Shown here piece by piece: positions 39,187 through 48,293 of a DNA stretch of 64,000 bases. The notes below the pieces were generated by a model, which saw nothing but the letters and a program-made list of their open reading frames with translations, was not told where the DNA came from and searched no databases. The stretch's first letter is position 1. The number at the start of each line of letters is the position of its first letter. A program made the position numbers and the translations under genes. Source of the stretch: Oceanisphaera psychrotolerans (GTDB taxonomy: Bacteria > Pseudomonadota > Gammaproteobacteria > Enterobacterales > Aeromonadaceae); assembly GCF_001870485.1 (NCBI RefSeq), contig NZ_MDKE01000008.1, positions 16,703 through 80,702 on the forward strand. Direction: 5' to 3'.

Positions 39187-40509
39187 ATGATAGACAGCAA
39201 TGTACCCCGCATCGGGTTTGTCAGCCTCGGTTGCCCTAAAAATCTGGTCGACTCCGAGCGAATTCTGACCCAGCTGCGTATTGAAGGTTATGATGTGGTG
39301 CCTTCCTACGATGATGCCGATCTGGTGATCGTCAATACTTGTGGTTTTATCGACAGCGCCGTGCAGGAATCCCTGGAAGCGGTGGGCGAGGCCCTGAGTG
39401 AAAACGGCAAGGTGATCGTCACCGGCTGTCTGGGCGCCAAGGAAGATCAAATCCGTGAAGTACACCCCAAGGTGCTGGAAATCACCGGTCCTCACTCCTA
39501 CGAGCAGGTGCTGGAGCACGTGCATCGCTATGTGCCGCGGCCGGAATACAATCCCTTCGTCAACCTGGTACCCGAGCAGGGCGTCAAGCTCACGCCCAAG
39601 CATTTCGCCTACCTGAAAATTTCCGAAGGCTGTAACCACAAGTGCACCTTCTGCATCATCCCCTCGATGCGCGGCGATCTGGACAGCCGCCCCATCGGCG
39701 ATGTGCTGTCCGAAGCCCGCCGCCTGGCCAACGCCGGCGTGAAGGAGCTGCTGGTGATCTCTCAGGACACCTCCGCCTACGGGGTGGATGTGAAGCACAA
39801 GACCGGTTTCGCCGACGGCATGCCGGTCAAGACCCATATTCAGGCGCTGTGCGAAGAGCTGGGCAAGATGGGCGTCTGGGTACGGCTGCACTATGTGTAC
39901 CCCTACCCGCACGTGGATGATTTGATCCCGCTGATGCGCGACGGCAAAATATTGCCTTATCTGGATATTCCGCTGCAGCACGCCAGCCCACGCATCCTCA
40001 AGCTGATGAAGCGCCCCGGCGCGGTGGATCGCACCCTGGAGCGCATCCGCAGCTGGCGTGAAATCTGCCCGGAAATCACCATTCGCTCCACCTTTATCGT
40101 CGGCTTTCCCGGTGAAACCGAAGAAGATTTCCAGCTGCTGCTCGACTTCATCGAACAGGCCGAGCTGGATCGGGTCGGTTGCTTCACCTACAGCCCGGTA
40201 GAGGGTGCTCGCGCCAACGAACTGGCGGATCCGGTGCCGGAAGACGTCAAGCAGGAACGGTTCGAGCGCTTCATGGCGCTGCAGCAGGAAGTGTCCACCC
40301 GCAAGCTGGCGCAGAAAGTCGGCAAGGTGGTACAGGTGCTGATCGACGAAGTCGACGAAGAAGGTGCCATCGGTCGTTCCAGCGCCGATGCGCCGGAAAT
40401 CGACGGGGTGGTCTATCTGAACGGCGAAACCGATCTCATCCCCGGCCAGATGGTACAGGTCACCATCACCCATTCCGACGAGTACGATCTCTGGGGCGAA
40501 CTGGCCTGA
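39187..40509 (+). CDS. rimO: Ribosomal protein S12 methylthiotransferase RimO
   Basis: Radical-SAM enzyme of 440 residues that methylthiolates Asp88 of ribosomal protein S12. The N-terminal MTTase domain has C16 (SLGCPKNL), the Cys in VNTCGF and the Cys in TGCLGA for one 4Fe-4S cluster. The radical-SAM motif CNHKCTFC binds the other, and a C-terminal TRAM domain (about 375-440) follows. The frame is open from 39148, but ATG 39187 matches family starts; its ribosome site is weak. The gene lies at the right edge of the metal-resistance segment, and a remnant of a related rimO 5' end lies at the left edge. Confidence 0.95.
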   Translation: MIDSNVPRIGFVSLGCPKNLVDSERILTQLRIEGYDVVPSYDDADLVIVNTCGFIDSAVQESLEAVGEALSENGKVIVTGCLGAKEDQIREVHPKVLEITGPHSYEQVLEHVHRYVPRPEYNPFVNLVPEQGVKLTPKHFAYLKISEGCNHKCTFCIIPSMRGDLDSRPIGDVLSEARRLANAGVKELLVISQDTSAYGVDVKHKTGFADGMPVKTHIQALCEELGKMGVWVRLHYVYPYPHVDDLIPLMRDGKILPYLDIPLQHASPRILKLMKRPGAVDRTLERIRSWREICPEITIRSTFIVGFPGETEEDFQLLLDFIEQAELDRVGCFTYSPVEGARANELADPVPEDVKQERFERFMALQQEVSTRKLAQKVGKVVQVLIDEVDEEGAIGRSSADAPEIDGVVYLNGETDLIPGQMVQVTITHSDEYDLWGELA

Positions 40510-40526
40510 TCGCGATTCACCTCATG

Positions 40527-40551
40527 AAGAGCCCCGGCAACGGGGCTTTTT
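40527..40551 (+). terminator. Terminator after rimO
   Basis: AGAGCCCCG GCAA CGGGGCTTTTTG hairpin with a T5 tract. Confidence 0.83.
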
Positions 40552-40761
40552 GTATCCGTAACCTGGTGAACCTTTCATTTCGTTTGTTGCTGAGCAACAA
40601 CTTTTTTGCTCCGACTTTCAACTTGCAACGGTTTTTTCCGCGCTCCGTCATACTTTGGTCGCGTGAGACTCTCTACTCAACCGATTGTCCTGTATAGTGG
40701 TTCCAGTCTTTACGCCGTCCAGGGTCAGTCCTGGCCCGTACCATCGAGCCCGGTAATCCAG

Positions 40762-41613
40762 ATGAATACTCTAGAAAAAATTACAAAAAATATCGAAAGT
40801 TTCAGCAAGTCTGAAAGGAAAGTGGCGGAAGTGATCCTCGCCTCCCCGCAAACTGCCATCCATTCCAGCATTGCCACCCTGGCCAAGCTGGCAGATGTGA
40901 GCGAGCCCACCGTCAATCGCTTCTGCCGCCGGCTCGATACCAAAGGCTTCCCCGACTTCAAGCTGCATCTGGCCCAGAGCCTGGCCAACGGTACTCCCTA
41001 TGTAAACCGTCATGTGGAAGAAGATGACGGTCCCGAGTCCTATACCGCCAAAATTTTCGAATCCAGCATGGCCTGTCTCGACTCGGCGCGTAACACCCTG
41101 GACCCGCAGGCAGTCAATCGCTGCGTCGATTTGCTGACCCAGGCCAAGAAGCTGTCGTTTTTCGGGCTGGGAGCCTCGTCGGCCGTAGCACACGATGCCA
41201 TGAACAAGTTTTTCCGCTTCAATGTGCCGGTGCTGTGCTTCGATGACGTGGTGATGATGCGCATGAGCTGCATCAACAGTACGGAAGGCGATGTAGTCGT
41301 CCTGATCTCCCACACCGGCCGTACCAAGGCACTGGTCGAAATCGCCCAGCTGGCTCGCCAGAATGATGCCATCGTCATCGGCCTGACCGCCAAAGACTCT
41401 CCTCTGGCACGAGAATGCAGCATGGTATTATCGATGGAAGTGCCGGAAGATACCGACGTTTATCTGCCGATGGCCTCACGATTGGCTCAGATGGTACTGA
41501 TTGACGTGCTGGCCACCGGCTTCATTCTGCGCCGTGGCAGCAAATTCAGAGAGAACCTGCGAAAAGTTAAGGAAGGGATAAAAAACTCACGTTTCGATAA
41601 CCCCCACCTTTGA
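40762..41613 (+). CDS. hexR: HexR, RpiR-family regulator of central carbon metabolism
   Basis: Protein of 283 residues with an N-terminal HTH_6 domain (SKSERKVAEVILASPQTAIHSS, VSEPTVNRFCRRLDTKGFPDF) and a C-terminal SIS sugar-phosphate-binding domain (about 125-260, FFGLGASSAVAHDAMNKFFR, SHTGRTKALVEIA). It is very close to E. coli HexR, which responds to KDPG. The frame is open from 40606, but ATG 40762 gives the family N terminus. pykA follows, as in other gammaproteobacteria. A palindrome TTGTTGCT-G-AGCAACAA at 40584-40600 upstream could be an operator, though it does not match the usual HexR box. Confidence 0.94.
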   Translation: MNTLEKITKNIESFSKSERKVAEVILASPQTAIHSSIATLAKLADVSEPTVNRFCRRLDTKGFPDFKLHLAQSLANGTPYVNRHVEEDDGPESYTAKIFESSMACLDSARNTLDPQAVNRCVDLLTQAKKLSFFGLGASSAVAHDAMNKFFRFNVPVLCFDDVVMMRMSCINSTEGDVVVLISHTGRTKALVEIAQLARQNDAIVIGLTAKDSPLARECSMVLSMEVPEDTDVYLPMASRLAQMVLIDVLATGFILRRGSKFRENLRKVKEGIKNSRFDNPHL

Positions 41614-41621
41614 TTCTGACC

Positions 41622-41649
41622 AAATGGCCGCTGAACAGCGGCCATTTTT
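41622..41649 (+). terminator. Terminator after hexR
   Basis: AAATGGCCGCTG AA CAGCGGCCATTTTT, 12-bp stem and T5 tract. Confidence 0.85.
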
Positions 41650-41901
41650 GTGACGCTGTCTACACTTTTCCATTTTCTTCGGTTATTATCGATAACAATT
41701 TAATCCACCAAGGATGCAGCACCAGACCGTGAGCAAGCCATTCAACACCAGTCGAACGTCCCACATTACGACTTTCACACCGGCTTCGAAACTCCCGTCT
41801 GCAGACACCCATTCTTCCTTTGCTGTTTTTGGTCCGCCCGGCTTGAAACAGCGCATGAATCTGCCCTCTTTATTTGATTTATCTCTCAATTGGAGTCTCT
41901 T

Positions 41902-43341
41902 ATGTTAAGACGTACCAAGATAGTTACTACCCTGGGTCCGGCTACCGATCGCGACAATAATCTCGAAGGCATCATCAAGGCCGGCGCCAACGTGGTGCGG
42001 ATGAATTTTTCCCACGGTACCGCCGAAGATCACCAGGAACGAGCCAACCGGGTACGCGAAATTGCCAGGAAACTGGGCAAACACGTCGCTATTCTGGGCG
42101 ATCTGCAAGGTCCCAAGATCCGTGTGTCTACCTTCAAGGACGGCAAGATTCACCTGAACATCGGCGACAAGTTCGTGCTGGATGCCGACCTGCCCAAGGG
42201 TGCGGGCGATCAGCAGCAAGTCGGTATCGACTATAAAGAGCTGCCCAAAGACGTGAAAGCCGGCGATATCCTGCTGCTCGACGACGGCCGGGTACAGCTG
42301 CGGGTGGAAAACGTGGACGGCAACAAGGTACTGACCGAAGTCACCGTGGCCGGCCCCCTGTCCAATAACAAGGGCATCAACAAGAAAGGCGGCGGCCTCT
42401 CTGCGCCGGCACTGACCGAGAAAGACAAGGAAGACATCATCACCGCCGCCAAAATCGGTGTCGACTATCTGGCCGTGTCTTTTCCCCGTACCGGTGAAGA
42501 TATGCGCATCGCGCGTGAACTGGCCCGCGCCGCCGGCAGCAACGCCAAGATGGTTGCCAAGGTAGAACGTGCCGAAGCCGTGGCTACCGATGCCGCCATG
42601 GAAGACGTGATCCTGGCCTCCGATGTGGTCATGGTGGCCCGGGGTGACCTGGGGGTTGAAATCGGCGATCCCGAACTGGTCGGCGTACAGAAGAAGCTGA
42701 TCCGCACTTCCCGCCGCCTGAACCGCGTGGTCATCACCGCCACCCAGATGATGGAATCGATGATCACCGCACCGCTGCCGACCCGGGCCGAAGTCATGGA
42801 CGTGGCCAATGCCGTGCTGGATGGCACCGATGCGGTCATGCTGTCAGCCGAAACCGCCGCCGGCGACTTTCCGATTGAAACCGTCAAGGCCATGGCCGAA
42901 GTCTGTCTGGGTGCCGAAAAACACCCCAGCGTCAATGTGTCCAACCACCGGATGAACTATACCTTCACCTCGGTGGAAGAAACCGTGGCCATGTCCACCA
43001 TGTATGCGGCCAACCACCTGCAAGGAGTGAAAGCCATCGTCGCGCTGACCCATTCCGGCACCACGCCGCTGCTGATGTCTCGCATCAGCTCCGGCCTGCC
43101 GATTTTCTCCCTGTCCGGCGAAGAAAAGACCCTGGCCTGGAGCAACATGTATCGTGGTGTGACCCCGGTTTACTTCAAGCACAGTGAAAGCCAGAGCAAC
43201 ACCGAGATCAGCCGTGAAGCACTGGCGACGCTGAAACAGGCCGGTTACGTGAACAGCGGTGATCTGGTCCTGTTGACCCACGGCGACATGATGGAAGTGG
43301 TAGGCAGCACCAACACCTGCAAGATCCTGACCGTCGAATAA
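41902..43341 (+). CDS. pykA: Pyruvate kinase PykA
   Basis: Protein of 479 residues converting PEP and ADP to pyruvate and ATP. The start [20 protein letters not shown], the metal-binding [21 protein letters not shown] and the catalytic [34 protein letters not shown] blocks match E. coli PykA rather than PykF. ATG 41902 follows TTGGAG. The 288-bp gap to hexR holds the hexR terminator and an AT-rich leader (GGTTATTATCGATAACAAT) but no credible gene. Confidence 0.95.
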   Translation: MLRRTKIVTTLGPATDRDNNLEGIIKAGANVVRMNFSHGTAEDHQERANRVREIARKLGKHVAILGDLQGPKIRVSTFKDGKIHLNIGDKFVLDADLPKGAGDQQQVGIDYKELPKDVKAGDILLLDDGRVQLRVENVDGNKVLTEVTVAGPLSNNKGINKKGGGLSAPALTEKDKEDIITAAKIGVDYLAVSFPRTGEDMRIARELARAAGSNAKMVAKVERAEAVATDAAMEDVILASDVVMVARGDLGVEIGDPELVGVQKKLIRTSRRLNRVVITATQMMESMITAPLPTRAEVMDVANAVLDGTDAVMLSAETAAGDFPIETVKAMAEVCLGAEKHPSVNVSNHRMNYTFTSVEETVAMSTMYAANHLQGVKAIVALTHSGTTPLLMSRISSGLPIFSLSGEEKTLAWSNMYRGVTPVYFKHSESQSNTEISREALATLKQAGYVNSGDLVLLTHGDMMEVVGSTNTCKILTVE

Positions 43342-43361
43342 GCCTTCTGGTTTATGGATAA

Positions 43362-43388
43362 AGAAAGCCGTCCTTCGGGACGGCTTTC
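43362..43388. terminator. Terminator between pykA and fadE
   Basis: GAAAGCCGTCC TTCG GGACGGCTTTC hairpin, 11-bp stem with TTCG loop, then TTG; it lies between convergent genes. Confidence 0.78.
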
Positions 43389-43417
43389 TTGTTTGGCTCT
43401 CGTGCTGTAAACAGACC

Positions 43418-45688
43418 TCAGGCAACCTCGGACTTGTTGCTGCCCGTCGCTGCCCGGCTCAGCTCGCCGGGTTTGAAGCTGTCGACCGCGATGGCGTTGC
43501 GCCGCCGTTCATCGGCCTGCTTCAGCTTCTGCACCTCGGTATCATCGATAATGCCCTGCCCCCTGGCCTGAGCCAGCAGTTCATCGAAGGCCAGCTTGCG
43601 CGGCAGGGTGCCGTCCTTTTGCGCCTGACGCAGTTTTTTCTCGATTCCCTGCACCGACACCATGGCCAGAAAGGCGGCTTCCACCTCGCCCAGGCCCGGC
43701 TCGTCTGCGGTGGGGACATAACAGAGCGCCGTCAGCCGATCGCGTATTCCACCCGGGATCATCAGCAACTTGCCGATGGCCTGGGCATGTTTGTCCAACG
43801 GCTTTTTATAGCGGTTACCCAACGGAAAGATCAGCGCCTTCAGGGTCAACGCCACCGGTCGATTGGGGAAATTCTGGAAGAAACCGTCCAACGCCTCGCC
43901 AATCAGGTACAGGTTACGGCTCAGCGCATAATGCACGAACGGCAGTTCGTCGGCGGGGCGACCATTGTCCTCAAAGAACTTGAGGGTGGCGCTCCCCAGA
44001 TAGAGATGACTCAGCACATCGCCCAACCGGGCCGAGATCATCTCCTTGCGCTTGAGCTCACCGCCCAGCAACAGCATCGACACATCGGCACAGAGTGCCA
44101 GCGCCTTGCTCATCCGTGCCAGTTGCCGGTAGTAACACGCCGTTTCACCAGACACCGGGGCGCCGTTGAAACGGGCGCCACTCAGCCCCTGCCAGAGCGC
44201 ACCGAATACGTTGCCGGTGGCAAAGCCGATGTGCTTGAACAGCAGTCGATCAAAGGCTTCCAGCCCCGCCTGTTTATCCGGGTTGGCGGCCGCCTCCAGC
44301 TCCTGCAATACATAAGGATGGCAACGGGTGGCTCCCTGGCCGAAGATCATCAGGTTGCGGGTCAGAATATTGGCCCCCTCCACCGTGATCGCCACCGGGA
44401 TGCCCATGTAGTTGTGCGCCAGGTAGTTCCTGGGCCCCATCTGGATTGCCTTGCCGGCGTGCACGTCCATGGCGTCATCAAGCACCATCCGGGCCATTTC
44501 GGTCATGTGATATTTGGAGATGGCGGTGACGATGGCCGGGCTTTCGTTCAGGTCCAGCGCCCGGGTGGTCAGCCGCCGGGTCGCTTCCAGCTGATAGGTC
44601 AGGCCACCGATCCGGGCCAGGGCTTCCTGCACCCCTTCGAACTTGCCGATGGACAAACCGAATTGCTTGCGCACAAAGGCATAGGCGCTGGTGCTGCGTA
44701 CCGCCAGGTGGCCACTGGCTGTGCCCAGCGCCGGCAGAGAAATACCCCGCCCCGCCGACAGGCATTCCACCAGCATGCGCCAACCCCGGCCCGCATAGTC
44801 CGGGCCACCGATGATCCAGTCTATGGGAATGAACACATCCTGGCCGCGCGTGGTGCCGTTCAGAAAAGCCAGCCCCATGGGGAAGTGACGGTCGCCCAGC
44901 TCGACTCCCGGGTGGCTGGTCGGTATCAGCGCACAGGTGATGCCAGGCTCCTTCTCACCGCCCAGCAGCCCGTCGGGATCGAACAGTTTGAAGGCCAGTC
45001 CCAGCACCGTGGCTCGTGGCGCCAGCGTGATATAACGCTTGTCCCAGTTCAGAAGAATGCCCAGTACCTGCTCGCCATCGTGGTCTCCGTGACATACCAC
45101 ACCGCTGTCGGGAATGGCCCCGGCATCGGAGCCGGCCTCCGGCCCGGTGAGGGCGAAGCAAGGCACCTCGGTGCCCCGGGCCAGGCCCGGCAGCCAGTGG
45201 TTTTTCTGCTCATCGGTGCCGTAGTGCATCAACAACTCGCCGGGGCCCAGAGAATTCGGCACCATGACGGTCACGGCGGCACTGACGCTGCGCGACGCGA
45301 TGCGTGCCACTATGGTGGAGTTGGCATAGGCGGAAAAATCGCGGCCGCCGTAGGATTCAGGGATGATCAGCGAGAAAAAGCCTTCCTGCTTGATGTAATC
45401 CCACACCGGCTCGGGCAGCTCCCGTTCATCGTTGACGATATAATGATCGTCCAGCATGGTCAGCAGGGTGTCCACCTGGTTATCGAGAAACTGCTGTTCT
45501 TCATCGGTCAGGGTCGAGGGGCCATACGCCATCAGCGTTGACCAGTCCGGCTTGCCGCCGAACAGTTCACCATCCCACCAGACCGAACCGGCTTCCATCG
45601 CTTCACGCTCGGTCACCGACAGCGGCGGCAGAATCTTCTTGAAGGTGGCAAAGGCCGGTTCACTGATCCACTTCTTGCGCAAACTCAT
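43418..45688 (-). CDS. fadE: Acyl-CoA dehydrogenase FadE
   Basis: Protein of 756 residues performing the first step of beta-oxidation, alpha,beta-dehydrogenation of acyl-CoA. An N-terminal acyl-CoA dehydrogenase core (about 60-480) has FALTGPEAGSDAGAI and GRGISLPALGTASGHLA blocks. A C-terminal DUF1974 domain (about 490-735) is typical of FadE. It is shorter than E. coli FadE (814), which has extra N-terminal sequence. ATG 45688 follows GAGAGGGAA. It lies 31 bp after the psrA-like gene on the same strand, so the two form one unit probably repressed by that regulator. Confidence 0.94.
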   Translation of the reverse strand: MSLRKKWISEPAFATFKKILPPLSVTEREAMEAGSVWWDGELFGGKPDWSTLMAYGPSTLTDEEQQFLDNQVDTLLTMLDDHYIVNDERELPEPVWDYIKQEGFFSLIIPESYGGRDFSAYANSTIVARIASRSVSAAVTVMVPNSLGPGELLMHYGTDEQKNHWLPGLARGTEVPCFALTGPEAGSDAGAIPDSGVVCHGDHDGEQVLGILLNWDKRYITLAPRATVLGLAFKLFDPDGLLGGEKEPGITCALIPTSHPGVELGDRHFPMGLAFLNGTTRGQDVFIPIDWIIGGPDYAGRGWRMLVECLSAGRGISLPALGTASGHLAVRSTSAYAFVRKQFGLSIGKFEGVQEALARIGGLTYQLEATRRLTTRALDLNESPAIVTAISKYHMTEMARMVLDDAMDVHAGKAIQMGPRNYLAHNYMGIPVAITVEGANILTRNLMIFGQGATRCHPYVLQELEAAANPDKQAGLEAFDRLLFKHIGFATGNVFGALWQGLSGARFNGAPVSGETACYYRQLARMSKALALCADVSMLLLGGELKRKEMISARLGDVLSHLYLGSATLKFFEDNGRPADELPFVHYALSRNLYLIGEALDGFFQNFPNRPVALTLKALIFPLGNRYKKPLDKHAQAIGKLLMIPGGIRDRLTALCYVPTADEPGLGEVEAAFLAMVSVQGIEKKLRQAQKDGTLPRKLAFDELLAQARGQGIIDDTEVQKLKQADERRRNAIAVDSFKPGELSRAATGSNKSEVA

Positions 45689-45719
45689 GTTCCCTCTCCT
45701 CATTAACCGGTAGAGTCAC

Positions 45720-46349
45720 TCAACAGGGAGTGGCGCCGACGCCGCTGGCCAGATAAGGAATCACCTTACGCACCAGACCTTCCACATCGATGTCTTCATC
45801 GAAATCGGCTTTGGCAATCTCCCGCAGTGCGTCACTCGACGCCATGGTGAATACCACGGTTCCCAGGGTGAAATGCAGTCGCCAGAACACATCGGCCGAT
45901 GACAACTCAGGCACCGCCTTGTGAATGGCCTGGGTAAAATGCTCCATTACCTCGCCATAATGATTGACGATAAACCAGCGTAAAAATCCCTGATTATCGA
46001 TATAACCCCGCCCCAACAGTTGCAAAAAGGTTTCGGGTCCCCGACGCTTGATCACCCTGAGCTCCATCAGTGGCGCCACGAAGCAGTCGAATACCTGATG
46101 CAGGTTAATGGCGGGCTCTGTAAGCAGTTGCCGCAGCGCCGCATCGACCCTGGGCATGAAAATAGCCAGGTAGCGATCCATCACCGCCTTGATCAGGTCT
46201 TTCTTGGAGCCGAAATGATAGTTGACCGAAGCCAGATTAACGTCGGCCGCGCCGGTGATCCGCCGCAGCGAGGTATCGTTGAACCCCTGCTCGGCAAACA
46301 ACACCTCGGCGGCATTGAGTATCTTCTGCTTGGTGTCTTTTTTGCTCAC
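45720..46349 (-). CDS. PsrA-like TetR-family regulator of fatty-acid degradation
   Basis: TetR-family protein of 209 residues. The N-terminal HTH (KQKILNAAEVLFAEQGFNDTSLRRITGAADVNLASVNYHFGSKKDLI) is followed by a ligand-binding domain (about 80-205) resembling PsrA. PsrA proteins repress beta-oxidation genes and are released by long-chain fatty acids or acyl-CoA. The start is GTG 46349 with GAGG upstream. Support for the PsrA call comes from fadE in the same operon, an AAAC-N4-GTTT site just upstream and a second site at fadL. The exact subfamily is inferred. Confidence 0.8.
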   Translation of the reverse strand: MSKKDTKQKILNAAEVLFAEQGFNDTSLRRITGAADVNLASVNYHFGSKKDLIKAVMDRYLAIFMPRVDAALRQLLTEPAINLHQVFDCFVAPLMELRVIKRRGPETFLQLLGRGYIDNQGFLRWFIVNHYGEVMEHFTQAIHKAVPELSSADVFWRLHFTLGTVVFTMASSDALREIAKADFDEDIDVEGLVRKVIPYLASGVGATPC

Positions 46350-46366
46350 GATCCGGCCTCGAAATA

Positions 46367-46378
46367 AAACAACTGTTT
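46367..46378. promoter_or_regulatory. PsrA-like operator upstream of the psrA-fadE unit
   Basis: AAAC-AACT-GTTT, matching the AAAC-N4-GTTT pattern exactly, 18 bp before the GTG start; suggests autoregulation. Confidence 0.6.
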
Positions 46379-46515
46379 AAAATCTACGTTTCATGGTCGA
46401 TGACTGTCAAGCTGAACCACCGTGATAAATTTTCCCTTTTTGGCACATTTAACGGGAACCTTCCGGCCGTCCCCCGCTCCAATGTAATGCCACTGCAATT
46501 AAGCACTAAGTCTTC

Positions 46516-46540
46516 GCCCAGCCCTGCTGGGCATTTTTTT
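46516..46540 (+). terminator. Orphan Rho-independent terminator before rsmS
   Basis: GCCCAG CCCTG CTGGGC followed by A and T7 on the plus strand. No plus-strand gene precedes it: the region from 46380 has no credible ORF and the previous gene runs the other way. It could end a short RNA, or attenuate the rsmS leader. Confidence 0.65.
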
Positions 46541-46580
46541 GCGTACAATAGCGCCTTCGCTGATAGCAGAGGGAGACACA

Positions 46581-46742
46581 ATGAGCCTGGCCGATGCCCC
46601 GCCGGAAATTCAACTGGCGGTAGACTTGATTGAACTACTGGAACTCAATGACGTGGATCCGGCCGTTGCCCTGGCGGCGCTGGCCATCGTCAAAACGGAC
46701 TGTGAACGCAAACTGACACGACCCGTCGAGCCGGGTGAATAA
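46581..46742 (+). CDS. rsmS: RsmS/YbaM family (DUF2496) small protein
   Basis: Protein of 53 residues, all helical in appearance, closely like E. coli YbaM (MSLxxAPxxxxLAVDLIxLLE, ALxIVKxDxExKLTR). RsmS was named in Pectobacterium as a pleiotropic regulator of secondary metabolism and virulence; the molecular function is not known. AGAGGGAG precedes the ATG at good distance. It is immediately downstream of the orphan terminator at 46516. Confidence 0.85.
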   Translation: MSLADAPPEIQLAVDLIELLELNDVDPAVALAALAIVKTDCERKLTRPVEPGE

Positions 46743-46858
46743 CCCGATGGCTCAGACGTTGTCTATTGAAGATGCACCCCGGCGTCCCTCTCGATGATGC
46801 TGGCGCATCCACACGCCTGAGGATATGCTCTTGCGCAGTGATGCCTGTCGAGTTCAAC

Positions 46859-47923
46859 ATGTTCAATACCTTGCCCGATAACCTGATTTCCCGCTGGCTG
46901 CTGATTTTTCTGCTGGTGGTCGCGGTTTACTTTTTCAATGACTTTCTGGTTCCTGTGCTGGGCGCCCTGATCATCGGTTTTGCCAGCTGGCCGCTCTACA
47001 CCCGGCTGCTGCGGCTGTGCGGGGGCCGGGATATGGTCGCCGCCAGCCTTGCGGTGCTGCTGGTCATGTTGATCCTGGTGGTGCCGCTGTCATTTGCCTT
47101 TGCCTACGCCTTCGGAGAAATAAAGGGTTGGGTCGAGCTGCTTATCGAAGTCAACCGGCAGGGGGCAGCCATACCGGAATGGATAAGAGCATTACCCGCC
47201 CTGGGCAGCTGGCTGACCCCCTACTGGGATCAATACGTGGCCGAGCCCCAGGCGCTGAGCGAGCTGGTGCGTCTGCTCAGCGGCGAACAACTCGGCAATA
47301 TCTATCGCTGGATTCTGACCCTCGGCAGCCGGGCCTTTCATCTGTTTCTGATCCTGATTTTCATGCTGATCACCCTGTACTTTATCTACAAGGACGGTCA
47401 GGTACTGGCCCGCCAGCTCGATCGGGTGGGCGAGTCGGTACTCGCCGGGCACTGGGCCCGCTTTTCGCGCATGGTGCCGGCCACCGTCAGCTCCACCGTT
47501 ACCGGCATGGGACTGATCGCCCTAGGTGAAGGCGTGGTACTGGGCATCGCCTACGCCGTGGCCGGGGTCCCTTCACCGGTGGCGCTGGGCATGCTGACCG
47601 GCTTCATGGCCCTGGTACCCGGCGGTGCTCCGCTTTCCTTTACCCTGGTGTCGCTCTATCTGGCCGGCTCCGGCGACATGGTGGCAGCCGTGGGGTTGTT
47701 CCTGTGGGGATCGATTGAACTCTTTATCGTGGACAAGACCATACGTCCCCGACTGGTGGGCGGCCCGATCAAGCTGCCGTTTCTGCCGACGTTTTTCGGT
47801 CTTATCGGCGGAGTCACCACCATGGGTATTGTCGGTCTCTTTGTCGGGCCAGTCCTGATGGCACTGCTGGTTGCCATCTGGCGGGAATGGCTGCACAGCC
47901 TGACCCCGGACACCCAGGCATAA
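46859..47923 (+). CDS. AI-2E/YdiK-type family transporter
   Basis: Membrane protein of 354 residues with about 7-8 transmembrane segments and the AI-2E transporter family pattern: two N-terminal helices, a soluble stretch (about 90-155), then the C-terminal block with VPSPVALGMLTGFMALVPGGAPL, DKTIRPRLVGG and LIGGVTTMGIVGLFVGPVLMAL. Family members have been linked to AI-2 export, Na+/H+ exchange and other transport, so the substrate is unclear. The frame is open from 46766; ATG 46859 (MFNTLPDNLISRW) or ATG 46841 are the likely starts. Confidence 0.85.
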   Translation: MFNTLPDNLISRWLLIFLLVVAVYFFNDFLVPVLGALIIGFASWPLYTRLLRLCGGRDMVAASLAVLLVMLILVVPLSFAFAYAFGEIKGWVELLIEVNRQGAAIPEWIRALPALGSWLTPYWDQYVAEPQALSELVRLLSGEQLGNIYRWILTLGSRAFHLFLILIFMLITLYFIYKDGQVLARQLDRVGESVLAGHWARFSRMVPATVSSTVTGMGLIALGEGVVLGIAYAVAGVPSPVALGMLTGFMALVPGGAPLSFTLVSLYLAGSGDMVAAVGLFLWGSIELFIVDKTIRPRLVGGPIKLPFLPTFFGLIGGVTTMGIVGLFVGPVLMALLVAIWREWLHSLTPDTQA

Positions 47924-47977
47924 AAATACGGGCACGAGACCCGTATTGGTTTGCTGTCAGGTGGTCATACCTGAACA

Positions 47978-48011
47978 AACAGCCCGGGGAGCGGTCGCGC
48001 CCCGGGCTGTT
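47978..48011. terminator. Hairpin between the YdiK-type gene and the putA unit
   Basis: Perfect 12-bp stem (AACAGCCCGGGG / CCCCGGGCTGTT) with a 10-nt loop. T content on either side is modest (TTAAT and TGTTTGTT), so it is a probable but not textbook terminator for both directions. Confidence 0.65.
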
Positions 48012-48030
48012 AATCTGTGCCTGCTCTCGC

Positions 48031-48192
48031 TCAGTTGAAAGAGCGGACGAAACAGACGTCCTCTTCATCCTGATGTTGCTGAAGGGCCGGAGAGGCAAAC
48101 GCCGCGTCTGTGGCTCGCTGCTCTTCATCCGTCACGGAACCAGGAGGCAGGGCCGATCGGGGTACTACTGACTGCGGGGATAAACCGTTCAT
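48031..48192 (-). CDS. Hypothetical 53-residue protein downstream of putA
   Basis: Small ORF on the putA strand, 101 bp after its stop. The ribosome site is excellent (TAAAGGAG, 8 nt before the ATG at 48192) and a hairpin follows 20 bp after its stop. The peptide begins MNGLSPQSVVPRS, contains an acidic stretch QHQDEEDVCF and ends VRSFN. It has no signal peptide or membrane segment. I do not recognise it. The strong ribosome site, sensible codon use and position within an operon-like unit argue that it is translated. It may be co-transcribed with putA. Confidence 0.5.
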   Translation of the reverse strand: MNGLSPQSVVPRSALPPGSVTDEEQRATDAAFASPALQQHQDEEDVCFVRSFN

Positions 48193-48293
48193 TGTGAGCA
48201 CTCCTTTACCATGTCATTGATTAATGGCCTGTTGATAACTGGCGGCCACTCCCGCCTGTCAGGACAAGGTGGCCGCCAGATACACTATAGCGC

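Noticed and set aside
41714..41908. 64-codon ORF in the pykA leader
   Set aside because: No good ribosome site, Ser/Thr/Pro-rich without family likeness, and it overlaps the pykA start region.
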